A stretch of DNA of 64,000 nt from Lotus japonicus (GCF_012489685.1 NC_080043.1:48561127-48625126); one strand, 5' to 3'. Shown: positions 9,747 to 22,713, counted from the first letter of the stretch. Made by a program: numbers and translations. Notes: generated from the letters alone by a model not told the origin.

Positions 9747-12700
9747 TGTAACACCCCGATTTCGGTGGCGTCACTTTAGTAACCAAAGAAATAACTTAAG
9801 CGGAAAAACGTGAATTATTTTTTTTTCGATAATGTAAGTAAAGACAGAAAGAGATGAAACTCTAAAACGAAGATAACAGAACTAATATACAATATGATTA
9901 CAGCCCCCACTGTAAGTTGTAAACCACGTCACGAGTAAACCTCCAGTGACGGAAAGTAAAAGAGAGTAACGCCCGTAGGCAAAAGTACAAACCAAGGTAA
10001 AAATATTGTGTCCGCAACACTAAACCTCAAAATCTGAGAACAAGTTGGCCCAGCGGCCTAAGAGAAGACCCCCTAGATCCAACCAGCTCTCTGTGATCTC
10101 CATAGGAAACCACACAAAAAGCTACCGGTAGGAAACTACCCTGTCCCCAAAACTGAAGCATGACGGTCAGAGCATCGACACTACTCCTACACTAACCCCA
10201 TCTCGAGTAAGTCGCTCGGTGGCCAGCGGGGTCGACCACCCCTGAACCGTAGTCCTCCTGATCAAGCTTCTTCAACCTAGTTTCCCCCTGAAGGGTGAAC
10301 CATCGTGAACCGGTCCGCCATACTCAACTGACAATGGCGTAGTCCGCCCAAACACACACAGAAGACGCGAGGGTCAACTCCAAAGAATTATATAAATAAT
10401 AAAACCAGATATATAGGGTAATAATTATTTAGCCTCTCAGGCTTATACGTTTAGGGATAAAATCCTAGGGTTGCATATATCACAATGAATATGAAGATCA
10501 TAATAACAATTAGCATGCCTCAAGTAGGATAAACAGGTACCAATCACACTCAGCAACTAAGTCAGCATGTATGTTGCATGAAATGCAATGCTGGGTAACA
10601 AAATGCATTCCGGAAGAAGGATGGACACCATCGAGTCAGCCCTAACACCGGCCAAAGTGGGACCATTCCGCTCGGGCGTCTCTTACACCACACAAAAGTA
10701 GTCAGATCAGCAGTGAACCCGTAGGTCTGCCATTCCGTCTGCTACTGAGGACCACCGTAGTGTCCTAAATATGGAAATCCGGGTCTTATGACCATTTTGG
10801 AATCCACCGAGGTCCGGTAATCCGCCGTGTATTAACCTCAAAATGAGTGCATGAATGCAAGTGATTAGCCAAACAACGTCTCCGACCTCACTCGACACGT
10901 CGTCACGTGTTCTAGCTAACTTATTGTCTCTAAAAAGCCTACCCTAAGGCAAACGTCGATTCTGCGACAAAATGAATTAATCAAAAGAAGAAGATACTTT
11001 GGAACTCATGGTTCCCGGCTAAACTTTAGATAGCCAAACAATAAACTGCTCATCGAGCGAAAGGTACCGAAGTACTTGGAAACTTATAGTTTCCGGCTAA
11101 ACTTTAGATAGCCAAACAATAACCTGCTCAACGAGCGAAGGAGTACGAATGTACTTGAAACTCATAGATTTCCTCAAAACTTGGACTCGACGACACTTCT
11201 CATATTTCCAAACTAATACTCAGGCTCTATGCTCTTATCTAAGGATGCTATTATTGTTCAAAGGATTTAGAAATTGATTAATGTCTTATGAATTTCCGTG
11301 ATAAAATAGATTTCATTTAATCTTATAATACTTCCTAAGAGTTTTCAGAGATCCCATAATCTCAAATAATTCCCTGAGAAGGTCTCGATCCATTAAAACA
11401 TAACAAGGTCCGAACTCCGTTCGTCCTTCTAAACTTTCTCAAAATCTCATAAAAATTCGGCATGACTTGCCCGCAATCCTCACTCCTCAGAATCTCAGGT
11501 GCACGTGGAATAGCATAAATAAAGCAGCTCAGTCAAAAGCATAACAGCATATTCCAACACATCCTAAGTTAACCATGTAGCACATAGCATGTGAATCATT
11601 TAGCACACAATATCATGGCATCAAATACTCAGCAAGGTCGGCCGAAGCCTCAGAGAACAATTCAGACATTTAGCAATTAAGTGCATAACACATAAATCAA
11701 GTCGAACTTGTCGACACCTAAAGCATTATCTAGTAATTCAGAGAGTAGCCCTCACCTGTAACTCCTCCAGCGTTTTCCTCACAACCTCCTTCACGTTCCT
11801 CGCCTTGATCTCCAGGAAACTCCTCAAAAGAACCTTAAGCCAAAATCACAGAAATCAACACATTGAGTCAGAAACTCAGCAAGCAATAAGTCCTAGGGTT
11901 ACACGTTACATTACAAACTCTGTGGTACGACAATCTAACGCGTTAAGACAAGTTTTCGAAAAAGTCGTATTTCCTTCCCCCTTGGTATAGCTCTCGGCCA
12001 CTTTCCTTAATTGGGAGGGTCGATTTTTCTTCGATCAAACTTGGTTCCTAGGTTAACATAAGCCGTAACTAAGACGGTTCTAGGCTCGGAAAAATTTTCG
12101 GATCGAAAACTGATATAGGGGTAGTTTGGTCATTATTTTTAGCTCAGAATTTCAAAATTGGATTTTTGAAAAACAGATTGGATGGAGACGTCCACAACGA
12201 CGTTTATGACGACAAATCCTACTAGCACTAAGCCAAGTCGATAGATTAGAGCTTAAAGGTTGCGACTTTACCGAAAAATGGGTATTTAAGGTAGAAATTG
12301 ATCCCGGCGGCATTTCGTCGACATTCGACAAAATCTAATCCGCAGAACACGCTCAGGAGCATGCAGGGAAGAAGTTTAGACGCTGAAATCAGCTTATTTG
12401 GACAGTTTTACAAAATGCTCCAAACTTTGAGCTCAGAAAAACATAGAAAAAGTCGACAGATCTGACGATCAGAAGCGAGATATAGTTTACCTACCTCAAG
12501 GTCTTCGATTAGCAACGATCGGTGAAGAAAACGGGCAAAGATTCGCGAAAATCCGGATCCTCTCTTTCTCTCTAGCTGCTCACGGTTTTGGGGGAGGGAA
12601 AATGGGTATTTTTTTGCAAAAATCTAATTTTCAAGCTATTTATAGGTTTTGGAAAAAACGGAAAAATGATTTTTTTGCGATTCCGATTTTTCCTGCGCGT

Positions 12701-13318
12701 TCCTCTGCGCATTCTAAGATAGGTTCTGGCGACAGAATTCCAGAACTCAAAACAGGATTCTTGGAATTAAACCAAAAGATCCAAAATCGGCATAAGTCGG
12801 TGTAAGTCGGATTATCCCGAAAAACTACTTTTTGCAGTGATCGTCGGATGAGAAAACTTCCTTCTGAAGAAAGATTAGGAATGATGAGAGAAATAGGAGA
12901 ACGCGGGTGGAATCTTCTTTTGCAGCTCCGAATAGAAAAAGTCTTCATCGTCTGTCGATCTTAGGTTTTCTCGAACTATCAGGGATTCCGTTTCGGCAAA
13001 CTTCCGAGAATTGGAATTTGACGTTCGTACTTTCCAGGATTTCGCATCGAAATGATTGTTTAAGGACGGAAAAGAGAAGTTCTAACATTTCTCTGAGGAT
13101 TTTTGGAATTAGTTTCCATCGTGTCCTAAAGCGTAAATTAACTATTCACTAATACCTTTGACCTAGGATTAAGCGTATGTTAGTCGTGCTATAACTCTTT
13201 CGGTTCTTCGATAAATTCTTGGACTTTTCCTGAACCTTTTTCCTTCTCAAATTTATCTTAATCAAATAACTCTTTTATTTTATTCACTTATCCAAAGCGT
13301 TAAAACTTGGGCCTTACA
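9747..13318 (-). repeat. 3' LTR of the young chromovirus
   Basis: TGTAAGGCCC (13318) to GGGTGTTACA (9747) on the minus strand. TATA CTATAAATAG at 12636-12645. The leader part carries two units of the hairpin array (about 11017-11157) and a leader block shared with the other chromoviruses (about 10871-10945). A decayed remnant of the LTR ORF lies near 10200-10350, with MADRFTMVHPSGG followed by a stop and later VVDPAGHRATY. Confidence 0.92.
11017..11157 (-). repeat. Hairpin array in the young element's 3' LTR
   Basis: Two units on the minus strand, with AAGTACATTCGTACTC and AAGTACTTCGGTACCTT stem loops (the latter with a C-TTCG-G tetraloop), GCTCGTTGAGC and GCTCGATGAGC, and GGCTATCTAAAGTTTAGCC. 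An identical array is at about 18884-19024 in the 5' LTR. Confidence 0.55.
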
Positions 13319-13355
13319 TTACTACCCTCCAAAAAGAAAGTTTCGACCTCGAAAC

Positions 13356-14752
13356 TTAAGGGTCAGTAAAAAGTTCTGGGTACTGTTCCTTGATCTTTTC
13401 CTTCAGCTCCCACGTCGCATCGCCGGTGTCCTTGTTCCAAATAACCTTCACTAACTCGATCTCTTTTCCCCTCAACTGCTTTATCCTTGTGTCACCAATG
13501 CTGATTGGCGGTGTCTCGAAAGACAAGTTATCCTTCAACTCAATGTCATCCAGCTCGATAACATGTGTCGGATCAGCAATATACTTCCTCAGTTGTGTCG
13601 CATGGAATACATCGTGAATGTTTGATAGAAAAGGCGGTAGTGCGATCTGATAAACTACCGGTCCTACACGACGAGTAATCTGATAAGGTCCAATGAACTT
13701 TGGCGTAAGCTTTCTTGACTTGATTGCTCGACCAACTCCTGTAGTCTGGGTAACTCGCAGAAACACATGATCTCCTTCTTCGAATTCCAAGGTTCTGCGC
13801 CTTTGATCTGCATAGCTCTTCTGTCTACTCTGAGAAGCCTTCATCTTCTCTCTGATCTGTTTAATCTTCTCAGTTGTCTGTTGCAGAAGTTCCGGTCCTA
13901 CTAACAAATTCTCTCCATCTTGATACCAACATAAAGGTGTTCTACACTTGCGGCCATACAAAGCCTCATACGGTGCCATGCCTATGGTCGTATGAAAACT
14001 GTTGTTGTATGTGAACTCAATCAGTGGCAATAGGGTATCCCAACTGCCCTTGTTGTCTAACACGCAAGCTCGTAGCAAATCCTCCAATGATTGGATAGTT
14101 CTCTCAGTTTGCCCATCAGTCTGTGGATGATAAGCAGAACTTAATCTCAGCCTCGTTCCCAAAGCATTATGAAGAGCTCCCCACAAATGTGAAGTAAACT
14201 TCGGGTCTCTATCGGAAACGATACTTGTTGGCACTCCATGACGTCGCACAATCTCAGCTATATAAATCTCTGATAGCTTATCCACGTTGTACGTAGTTCT
14301 CACAGGTATGAAATGAGCTGACTTAGTCAATCGGTCCACGATTACCCAAATCGAATCATATCCCTTTTGAGTTCTTGGCAACGCCACGACAAAATCCATC
14401 GATATGCTATCCCATTTCCATTGAGGTACATCCAAACTTTGTAGCATACCCGAAGATTTCTGATGTTCCACCTTCGCCTTTTGACAGATTAAACATGCAG
14501 CTACATATTCTGCCACTTGTCTCTTCATCCCTGGCCACCAAAATTCACCTTCAAGTCCTGATACATCTTTTTCATTCCAGGGTGAATGCTCAACTTGCTT
14601 TTGTGACCTTCGTCCATAATCAACCTCCTTAAGTCAGGGTTGTTAGGTACGCACACTCTATCCTTGCATCGCAGGATATTGTCACTCCCTACCTTGAATT
14701 CCGGGTCCTTACCCTGAATTACTAAATTCTTATTTTCCGAGTAAAAATTCAT
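13356..14752 (-). pseudogene. Integrase with chromodomain-like tail (young element)
   Basis: 14528-13356 is a 390-residue open frame: zinc-binding [11 protein letters not shown], catalytic [33 protein letters not shown], the GPYQITRRVGPVVYQI module and the chromodomain-like end. The part before it (14752-14525) is joined through a 1-nt deletion in a T-run near 14537, so FWWPG is read out of frame. The whole integrase is otherwise well preserved compared with the left and right elements. Without the upstream polyprotein and protease it has no obvious way to be expressed and matured from this copy. Confidence 0.85.
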
Positions 14753-15050
14753 CTTGTAACTGTTGGTCTCGGATTTCTTCCATCAATCCATTGGTGATCT
14801 TGATCGTCCCAAACTTCAGTTCTCCCTCAGATGCTCTCACATCTAAGCTCAAATCTCAAAATTGTTCCAGCAGTTGCAGCTCCTTAACCATCATTGATGA
14901 GATATGCATCTTCCTGCTCAATGCATCAGTAACGACATTAGCCTTTCCAGGATGGTATTGTAAGGTAAAATCGTAATCCTTGAGAAATTCCATCCAGCGT
15001 CGTTGTCTCATGTTCAACTCCTTCTGGTCAAACAAGTACTTTAAGCTCTA
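14753..15050 (-). pseudogene. C-terminal remnant of RNase H and linker (young element)
   Basis: Read on the minus strand, sequence related to [18 protein letters not shown], the [15 protein letters not shown] motif and the [16 protein letters not shown] linker precedes the integrase. Similarity to RNase H stops abruptly at about 15048, where unrelated sequence begins. This marks the internal deletion or replacement breakpoint. Confidence 0.75.
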
Positions 15051-16490
15051 TGTCGTCCTGCTCGACCACTCGTGTCAGTTCTATGTTGGAAATAACATTG
15101 GTTGACGCTACGTGCAATTGCACAACCTTAACCACTTGATCCTTTACTTTTGTTCGTCCAAAAATTCGGCTTAAACTCAGTACACCTCTGGCATTCCAGA
15201 GTGAATGTTCAACCTGTCCTCGTGATCTCCACTCATGATTCAAAACTTAACTCGGTCGCTCTATAACTCATAGACGAACTATTCCCTTGGAATCTACTAG
15301 TCCATTAACGTCGATTCCAACTTCGTAACTATCCTCATTCGCACCATGAAATCAATCTTCTACTTAGTCATCACTCAAAGTAAAACTCGACGTGAGTCTT
15401 TATACCTTGTGCATCGCTAGACCCAATCCCTTTTAACATCCATTCATCAGCAACTTATAAGCTAATCACCATCTTAATATCTTACAATCCATTATTGTCA
15501 TCTCCCCTTTTTCGAGACTTCCCTTACTTGAACCATAAAACCAACCTTCACTTATTCACAACCCACTTTACAATTACCTAAAATCCTTAACACTTCCCCC
15601 AAATCCGAACTTATTCCCTAGAAAATCAAACCATAGTTGTACCTCAGGAAACTTAACTAGTCATTTTATCATCCGATCCCTCAACATTCGGAGGTTTAAC
15701 TACAATCATTAATGCCAACACCACTAAATCTCTGATTCGAACATGATTTTCACCTCCCAAGGTCAATCTTAACCCTTAAATCCTCACTTAACTTAGTGAA
15801 ATTCACTTGCTAACCCCAGCATGCAATATCGGACTCCATAACAAAGTTCCATTCACTCTTAGACTCTAAGAAATTTGTCCACATATAACAACCTCAAGTA
15901 TTAATCTTAATACTAACTCTTTATTTCCGTAACTAGATCGTCCTCCCATCAATCCGATACTTAGTCTCTCGATCAAAACCTGACAAACCTTGAGTCCTAC
16001 GCACTTAAGACAAGAATTCATAGACTTAAAACCTAAACTTTCACCACGTTTGGACCTCAAATGTCCTTTAATTCTTCAATACTTCTTAAATGAATATCCA
16101 TTTCTTAAACTATAACTCCTCCCCAAAGGAAATCAATTACTTAACAAAAACTTTACTTCCCAACTCAACTAATCCTCGATCCAATCAAATTAATCTTACC
16201 AATCCATCTATCAAAGTCCATTGCCAGTTCTGATTCCGAATATCACCCCCTCAATATTAAGTTGATCAGGCCTAATACATCGAAGGTGAAGATTTAGAAA
16301 AACCCACTGGAACAGTCAATGAGTTCCTAACATCCAGCAGTCACAAAGATCTTGATATTAAATCCTCAATGATGCCGCTACGGAACTACACGCTCTCGAC
16401 ATCATACATATACTATCCATACGGAATCTCCCTGAGATTCATCCTTCAGCTTCTAGCTTCTTGTTAAACGCATCGGTGCAAAACTACTTT
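15051..16490. other. Internal filler of the young element, no recognisable coding
   Basis: About 1.4 kb between the RNase H remnant and the gag remnant where protease, RT and most of RNase H should be. I find no long open frame and no retroelement motif. It could be heavily diverged pol or captured sequence. The LTR pair shows the element as a whole is young, so the filler was already present when it transposed. Confidence 0.6.
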
Positions 16491-16496
16491 CTAGGC

Positions 16497-17402
16497 TTAA
16501 CGTGTTATTCTAAACCTCGTGTAACTTCTATAGTTTAAACACGAGCAACGGTCAAATAAAGTATTATTAGGCGTAATAACTATAAAGTCAATGCTTAAAC
16601 AATTTAAGTAAAATTGGTGCGTCGCATGTGCTACGAGAGTAATGGAGCGTATTATACTAGAATGAGAAAGAATAGTTAGAAGGTTACCATCGTTTGTGCG
16701 CTCTCCTCTGACTAGTCGACCAGCTCCCTCGCCGCACGAGATATAGACTCCTCCCCGTGCAGCAGGATGTCTTCCTCTTACCGTAGGCACAGATGGCTCA
16801 ACCCTGGTTACATTGCAATCCTTGGCTTGATGCCCCGGGCGATTGCAGTTGAAACATAGAGGTCTCCCGTCTGGACACTTGTTAGAGTGGTGCCCCACCT
16901 TCTTGCACCTGTAACACGTTACTTGCTTCCTCGCCCCTTTAGATATGGCAGGAAGTTTACCCTTCATCTTGTTGTCAGACGGTCCCGCTTGGAACGTCCT
17001 ACAGTTCACGGCCAAATGTCCACGTTGTTTGCACTTGAAGCATTGTGGTCCAGTCACTGAGCACTGAAAGGCGTAGTGTCCAAGCTTTCCACAACGGAAA
17101 CATGACACAGCCTCCTGGCCAATAGTTGTGGTCGTCGACTTGCGTGATCCTGGAATAGGGTCTCTTCCCTCAGGATGCTGGTATGGCTTCCACCGTCGGT
17201 GCTCCTGAGAACCTGATCTCACTGGTCCTCCAGTTCCAGCTCGGTCCAATCCACTATGCTGGTACTTGGACGCCTGGATTAGCGGTTGAGGTTGCTCACG
17301 TGCCGCCTCCTCAGCGCGTCTGTAAGCGTCCTCAGCAGCCTGATTCATCATTGCCTCAATCATGGTAGCTATTGCCTTCGCCATACGGTCAGGGCTTACC
17401 AT
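16497..17402 (-). pseudogene. Shortened gag with four CCHC zinc knuckles, plus protease remnant (young element)
   Basis: The start at ATG 17402 (MVSPDRMAKAIATMIEAMM) matches the gag starts of the other chromoviruses. Then the capsid is missing: the sequence jumps to a basic linker and four CCHC knuckles in a row ([56 protein letters not shown]), where relatives here have two. After the knuckles a decayed protease region remains (NDGNLLTILSHSS where others have a DSGATHS site). Nucleocapsid-type knuckles bind RNA, so this product could coat or package RNA, but without capsid it cannot form particles alone. Confidence 0.75.
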
Positions 17403-17403
17403 C

Positions 17404-17431
17404 CTATGTTTAGTCAAACAAACAATTAGTA
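17404..17431 (-). promoter_or_regulatory. Branch-point-like TACTAAT and AG acceptor upstream of gag (young element)
   Basis: TACTAAT (17431-17425, minus strand), a T-rich tract, then an AG directly before GATGG at the gag start. Same layout as at 4462-4487 and 26278-26303. Confidence 0.4.
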
Positions 17432-17597
17432 CTCATCATAAGATAGCATCTAACATACTATACAATATGATTAAGCAATAACTTCAATCAATTCTAAGCG
17501 ACAAATCGCTTGCAGACAATCAATTTTTACTCTTTACAGAGTCACACAACCTAGCACAGAAGACCTATTCCCCAAAGACTCCCGAAAGACTCGACAA

Positions 17598-17609
17598 GCT
17601 CTGATACCA
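17598..17609 (-). other. Primer binding site (tRNA-iMet), young element
   Basis: The minus strand reads TGGTATCAGAGC, four bases inside the 5' LTR boundary at 17614. Confidence 0.93.
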
Positions 17610-17613
17610 CAAT

Positions 17614-20600
17614 TGTAACACCCCGATTTCGGTGGCGTCACTTTAGTAACCAAAGAAATAACTTAAGCGGAAAAACGTGAATTATTTTTTTTTCGATAAT
17701 GTAAGTAAAGACAGAAAGAGATGAAACTCTAAAACGAAGATAACAGAACTAATATACAATATGATTACAGCCCCCACTGTAAGTTGTAAACCACGTCACG
17801 AGTAAACCTCCAGTGACGGAAAGTAAAAGAGAGTAACGCCCGTAGGCAAAAGTACAAACCAAGGTAAAAATATTGTGTCCGCAACACTAAACCTCAAAAT
17901 CTGAGAACAAGTTGGCCCAGCGGCCTAAGAGAAGACCCCCTAGATCCAACCAGCTCTCTGTGATCTCCATAGGAAACCACACAAAAAGCTACCGGTAGGA
18001 AACTACCCTGTCCCCAAAACTGAAGCATGACGGTCAGAGCATCGACACTACTCCTACACTAACCCCATCTCGAGTAAGTCGCTCGGTGGCCAGCGGGGTC
18101 GACCACCCCTGAACCGTAGTCCTCCTGATCAAGCTTCTTCAACCTAGTTTCCCCCTGAAGGGTGAACCATCGTGAACCGGTCCGCCATACTCAACTGACA
18201 ATGGCGTAGTCCGCCCAAACACACACAGAAGACGCGAGGGTCAACTCCAAAGAATTATATAAATAATAAAACCAGATATATAGGGTAATAATTATTTAGC
18301 CTCTCAGGCTTATACGTTTAGGGATAAAATCCTAGGGTTGCATATATCACAATGAATATGAAGATCATAATAACAATTAGCATGCCTCAAGTAGGATAAA
18401 CAGGTACCAATCACACTCAGCAACTAAGTCAGCATGTATGTTGCATGAAATGCAATGCTGGGTAACAAAATGCATTCCGGAAGAAGGATGGACACCATCG
18501 AGTCAGCCCTAACACCGGCCAAAGTGGGACCATTCCGCTCGGGCGTCTCTTACACCACACAAAAGTAGTCAGATCAGCAGTGAACCCGTAGGTCTGCCAT
18601 TCCGTCTGCTACTGAGGACCACCGTAGTGTCCTAAATATGGAAATCCGGGTCTTATGACCATTTTGGAATCCACCGAGGTCCGGTAATCCGCCGTGTATT
18701 AACCTCAAAATGAGTGCATGAATGCAAGTGATTAGCCAAACAACGTCTCCGACCTCACTCGACACGTCGTCACGTGTTCTAGCTAACTTATTGTCTCTAA
18801 AAAGCCTACCCTAAGGCAAACGTCGATTCTGCGACAAAATGAATTAATCAAAAGAAGAAGATACTTTGGAACTCATGGTTCCCGGCTAAACTTTAGATAG
18901 CCAAACAATAAACTGCTCATCGAGCGAAAGGTACCGAAGTACTTGGAAACTTATAGTTTCCGGCTAAACTTTAGATAGCCAAACAATAACCTGCTCAACG
19001 AGCGAAGGAGTACGAATGTACTTGAAACTCATAGATTTCCTCAAAACTTGGACTCGACGACACTTCTCATATTTCCAAACTAATACTCAGGCTCTATGCT
19101 CTTATCTAAGGATGCTATTATTGTTCAAAGGATTTAGAAATTGATTAATGTCTTATGAATTTCCGTGATAAAATAGATTTCATTTAATCTTATAATACTT
19201 CCTAAGAGTTTTCAGAGATCCCATAATCTCAAATAATTCCCTGAGAAGGTCTCGATCCATTAAAACATAACAAGGTCCGAACTCCGTTCGTCCTTCTAAA
19301 CTTTCTCAAAATCTCATAAAAATTCGGCATGACTTGCCCGCAATCCTCACTCCTCAGAATCTCAGGTGCACGTGGAATAGCATAAATAAAGCAGCTCAGT
19401 CAAAAGCATAACAGCATATTCCAACACATCCTAAGTTAACCATGTAGCACATAGCATGTGAATCATTTAGCACACAATATCATGGCATCAAATACTCAGC
19501 AAGGTCGGCCGAAGCCTCAGAGAACAATTCAGACATTTAGCAATTAAGTGCATAACACATAAATCAAGTCGAACTTGTCGACACCTAAAGCATTATCTAG
19601 TAATTCAGAGAGTAGCCCTCACCTGTAACTCCTCCAGCGTTTTCCTCACAACCTCCTTCACGTTCCTCGCCTTGATCTCCAGGAAACTCCTCAAAAGAAC
19701 CTTAAGCCAAAATCACAGAAATCAACACATTGAGTCAGAAACTCAGCAAGCAATAAGTCCTAGGGTTACACGTTACATTACAAACTCTGTGGTACGACAA
19801 TCTAACGCGTTAAGACAAGTTTTCGAAAAAGTCGGATTTCCTTCCCCCTTGGTATAGCTCTCGGCCACTTTCCTTAATTGGGAGGGTCAATTTTTCTTCG
19901 ATCAAACTTGGTTCCTAGGTTAACATAAGCCGTAACTAAGACGGTTCTAGGCTCGGAAAAATTTTCGGATCGAAAACTGATATAGGGGTAGTTTGGTCAT
20001 TATTTTTAGCTCAGAATTTCAAAATTGGATTTTTGAAAAACAGATTGGATGGAGACGTCCACAACGACGTTTATGACGACAAATCCTACTAGCACTAAGC
20101 CAAGTCGATAGATTAGAGCTTAAAGGTTGCGACTTTACCGAAAAATGGGTATTTAAGGTAGAAATTGATCCCGGCGGCATTTCGTCGACATTCGACAAAA
20201 TCTAATCCGCAGAACACGCTCAGGAGCATGCAGGGAAGAAGTTTAGACGCTGAAATCAGCTTATTTGGACAGTTTTACAAAATGCTCCAAACTTTGAGCT
20301 CAGAAAAACATAGAAAAAGTCGACAGATCTGACGATCAGAAGCGAGATATAGTTTACCTACCTCAAGGTCTTCGATTAGCAACGATCGGTGAAGAAAACG
20401 GGCAAAGATTCGCGAAAATCCGGATCCTCTCTTTCTCTCTAGCTGCTCACGGTTTTGGGGGAGGGAAAATGGGTATTTTTTTGCAAAAATCTAATTTTCA
20501 AGCTATTTATAGGTTTTGGAAAAAACGGAAAAATGATTTTTTTGCGATTCCGATTTTTCCTGCGCGTTCCTCTGCGCATTCTAAGATAGGTTCTGGCGAC

Positions 20601-21185
20601 AGAATTCCAGAACTCAAAACAGGATTCTTGGAATTAAACCAAAAGATCCAAAATCGGCATAAGTCGGTGTAAGTCGGATTATCCCGAAAAACTACTTTTT
20701 GCAGTGATCGTCGGATGAGAAAACTTCCTTCTGAAGAAAGATTAGGAATGATGAGAGAAATAGGAGAACGCGGGTGGAATCTTCTTTTGCAGCTCCGAAT
20801 AGAAAAAGTCTTCATCGTCTGTCGATCTTAGGTTTTCTCGAACTATCAGGGATTCCGTTTCGGCAAACTTCCGAGAATTGGAATTTGACGTTCGTACTTT
20901 CCAGGATTTCGCATCGAAATGATTGTTTAAGGACGGAAAAGAGAAGTTCTAACATTTCTCTGAGGATTTTTGGAATTAGTTTCCATCGTGTCCTAAAGCG
21001 TAAATTAACTATTCACTAATACCTTTGACCTAGGATTAAGCGTATGTTAGTCGTGCTATAACTCTTTCGGTTCTTCGATAAATTCTTGGACTTTTCCTGA
21101 ACCTTTTTCCTTCTCAAATTTATCTTAATCAAATAACTCTTTTATTTTATTCACTTATCCAAAGCGTTAAAACTTGGGCCTTACA
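17614..21185 (-). repeat. 5' LTR of the young chromovirus
   Basis: Same 3572 bp as 9747-13318, with differences seen at about 19837 and 19889 only. TATA at 20503-20512, hairpin array at about 18884-19024. Confidence 0.92.
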
Positions 21186-21644
21186 GAATCTTCAATTGAG
21201 GTAAACATAAGAGTTGTAGCTCTTTAAGTCAGCTTCGCGGGCCTTCAATCGGATCCTAATTCGGAGTTCTGTAGCCCACGATATGATCATTTTAGTGCAG
21301 ACTGTTCCAGACTCGCAGGATTAGCGACAGCAACTTTCCAAGGCCATTTTGACCATGTTACAGGCTTGTTCTTCAATTGTTTTGAACATGAAAGTTGTAG
21401 GGCTTCGAGTTAGCTTTCCAACGACATATTATGGTCCTTATTCCGATATTGCTAGCTCCAGATTCAACCTGTTCCAGCAAAACAGTCACAGAAACTAAAA
21501 GTGTAGAATTAAGCACTTTTCCATGAATAATCCAAATAAGCACTAATGGTCAAAATATGACTAAGTCATAACAATTAAGCACAAAAATGTATATAATGAA
21601 GCTTAGAAAGACACACGTAAAGTGCATCAATTATGCGCTTATCA
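21186..21644 (-). repeat. Solo LTR, second piece
   Basis: Begins with the TSD copy GAATC (21186-21190) and continues the LTR interrupted at 9746. It ends TTATCA at 21644, directly before the TSD AACAC (21645-21649). Read on the minus strand it is the U3 start. Confidence 0.7.
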
Positions 21645-21649
21645 AACAC

Positions 21650-22010
21650 ACTTACTGAATTTTCCCAATTTTGGAGAGAAATTACTTCATCATTGTTGAT
21701 GGAAAGTAAATTGCACATTATGGAGTAAAACATTCCAATAATTCTGTGAAAATTAGAGCAAATATTTCCCCCAAGTTTCTTTGACTCAATGGAACACCTC
21801 CCAATTCATTTGGCATATGAAGCAAGAGTTGGAGGTCCTGTCCAGTGCAGATGGATGTATCCGTTTGAGAGGTTAGTGCATAATTATATCTTATCTCTTT
21901 GAAATTCATTATTTCTTTTTCTCTAAGATCAGTCTTCAATTTTCTTAATAGGTTTATACGAACATTAAAACAAAAGGTAACAAATAAGGCTCATGTAGAA
22001 TGTGAGACCC
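21650..22010 (+). pseudogene. CACTA transposase gene fragment (DUF4218 domain)
   Basis: Continues the gene interrupted at 8947: LTEFSQFWREITSSLL, then LEQIFPPSFFDSMEHLPIHL, AYEARVGGPVQCRWMYPFER. This FFDSMEHLPIHLAYEA-GGPVQ-RWMYPFER run is the hallmark of DUF4218, found C-terminal to TNP2 in plant CACTA transposases. Two in-frame stops (near 21724 and 21753) show decay. Further residues (LKQKVTNKAHVE) follow, possibly after a short intron. The fragment stops at 22010, where the right chromovirus begins after TAGAA. Confidence 0.85.
22006..22010. other. 5-bp flank TAGAA at the right chromovirus 5' end
   Basis: Immediately before the LTR start at 22011. Its partner is not at 46357 (which reads CTAGA). 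The inversion model predicts it, as TTCTA, beyond the left end of the window. Confidence 0.8.
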
Positions 22011-22703
22011 AAAGTTTCGAGTTTAGAATAAACCGAATAAAATTCCTATTCACGATTAGTTTGATGTAACGTGAAGGAAAACCAGAACAAGTTTATCGAA
22101 TGGAATTAATTTATGAAGGAGAAAGTTCAGGAAAAGGCTAAGGATAGTATTAAAGTCGATAAAAGTTATAGCACGATTAGTATTTACTTATAACTAGGAC
22201 CAGAGCGATCGTAAACAACTAATTTACACTTAAAGACACGATGGGAACTAATTCAAAAAATCTTCAGAGAAATGTTAGGACTTCTCTTAATTCTTCCATA
22301 ACAAGTGTTTCGATACGAAACCCTAGAATGTACGAACGTCAAATTCCAATACTCGGAAGTTTGCTGAAACTAAATCATTGATAGTTTAAGAAACCTAAAA
22401 TCAACGGACGATGAAGACTTTTTCTATTCGGAGCTTCAAACGAAGATTCCACACGCGTACGTCCATTTCTCTTGATATTTCTAATCTTTCTTCAGAACGA
22501 AGTTTTCTCATCCGACACCAACTGCAAAAAGTAGTTTTTCGGGTAAAATCGATTGACACCGACTTTGGATCGTTTGCTTTAATTCCAAGAAACCTGTTTT
22601 GAGTTCTGGAATTCTGTCGCCAGAACCTATCTTAGAATTCACGGAGGAATACGTAGGAAAAATCGGAATCGCAAAATTTTCATTTTTCCGCATTTTCCAA
22701 AAC

Positions 22704-22713
22704 CTATAAATAG
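22704..22713 (+). promoter_or_regulatory. TATA box of the right 5' LTR
   Basis: CTATAAATAG, about 690 bp into the LTR. Everything from about 22740 onward would be transcribed as R-U5 leader. Confidence 0.75.

Larger units (their letters stand above)
9747..21185 (-). mobile_element. Young non-autonomous chromovirus, complete, 11.4 kb
   Basis: Minus-strand element with equal-length LTRs (9747-13318 and 17614-21185, 3572 bp each, offset 7867) and a perfect TSD GAATC. I saw only two base differences between the LTRs (near 11970/19837 and 12028/19889), so insertion is very recent. The internal region is only 4.3 kb: integrase plus chromodomain tail, a fragment of RNase H, about 1.4 kb without recognisable coding, and a shortened gag with four zinc knuckles. 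Capsid, most of protease, RT and most of RNase H are missing, so it must have been mobilised in trans by a relative. Confidence 0.92.

Noticed and set aside
12640..12948. Open frames of 60-100 codons repeated in both LTRs of the young element and antisense in other LTRs
   Set aside because: They lie across the TATA box or antisense to the leader, have no domain, and their duplication only reflects the LTR pair.
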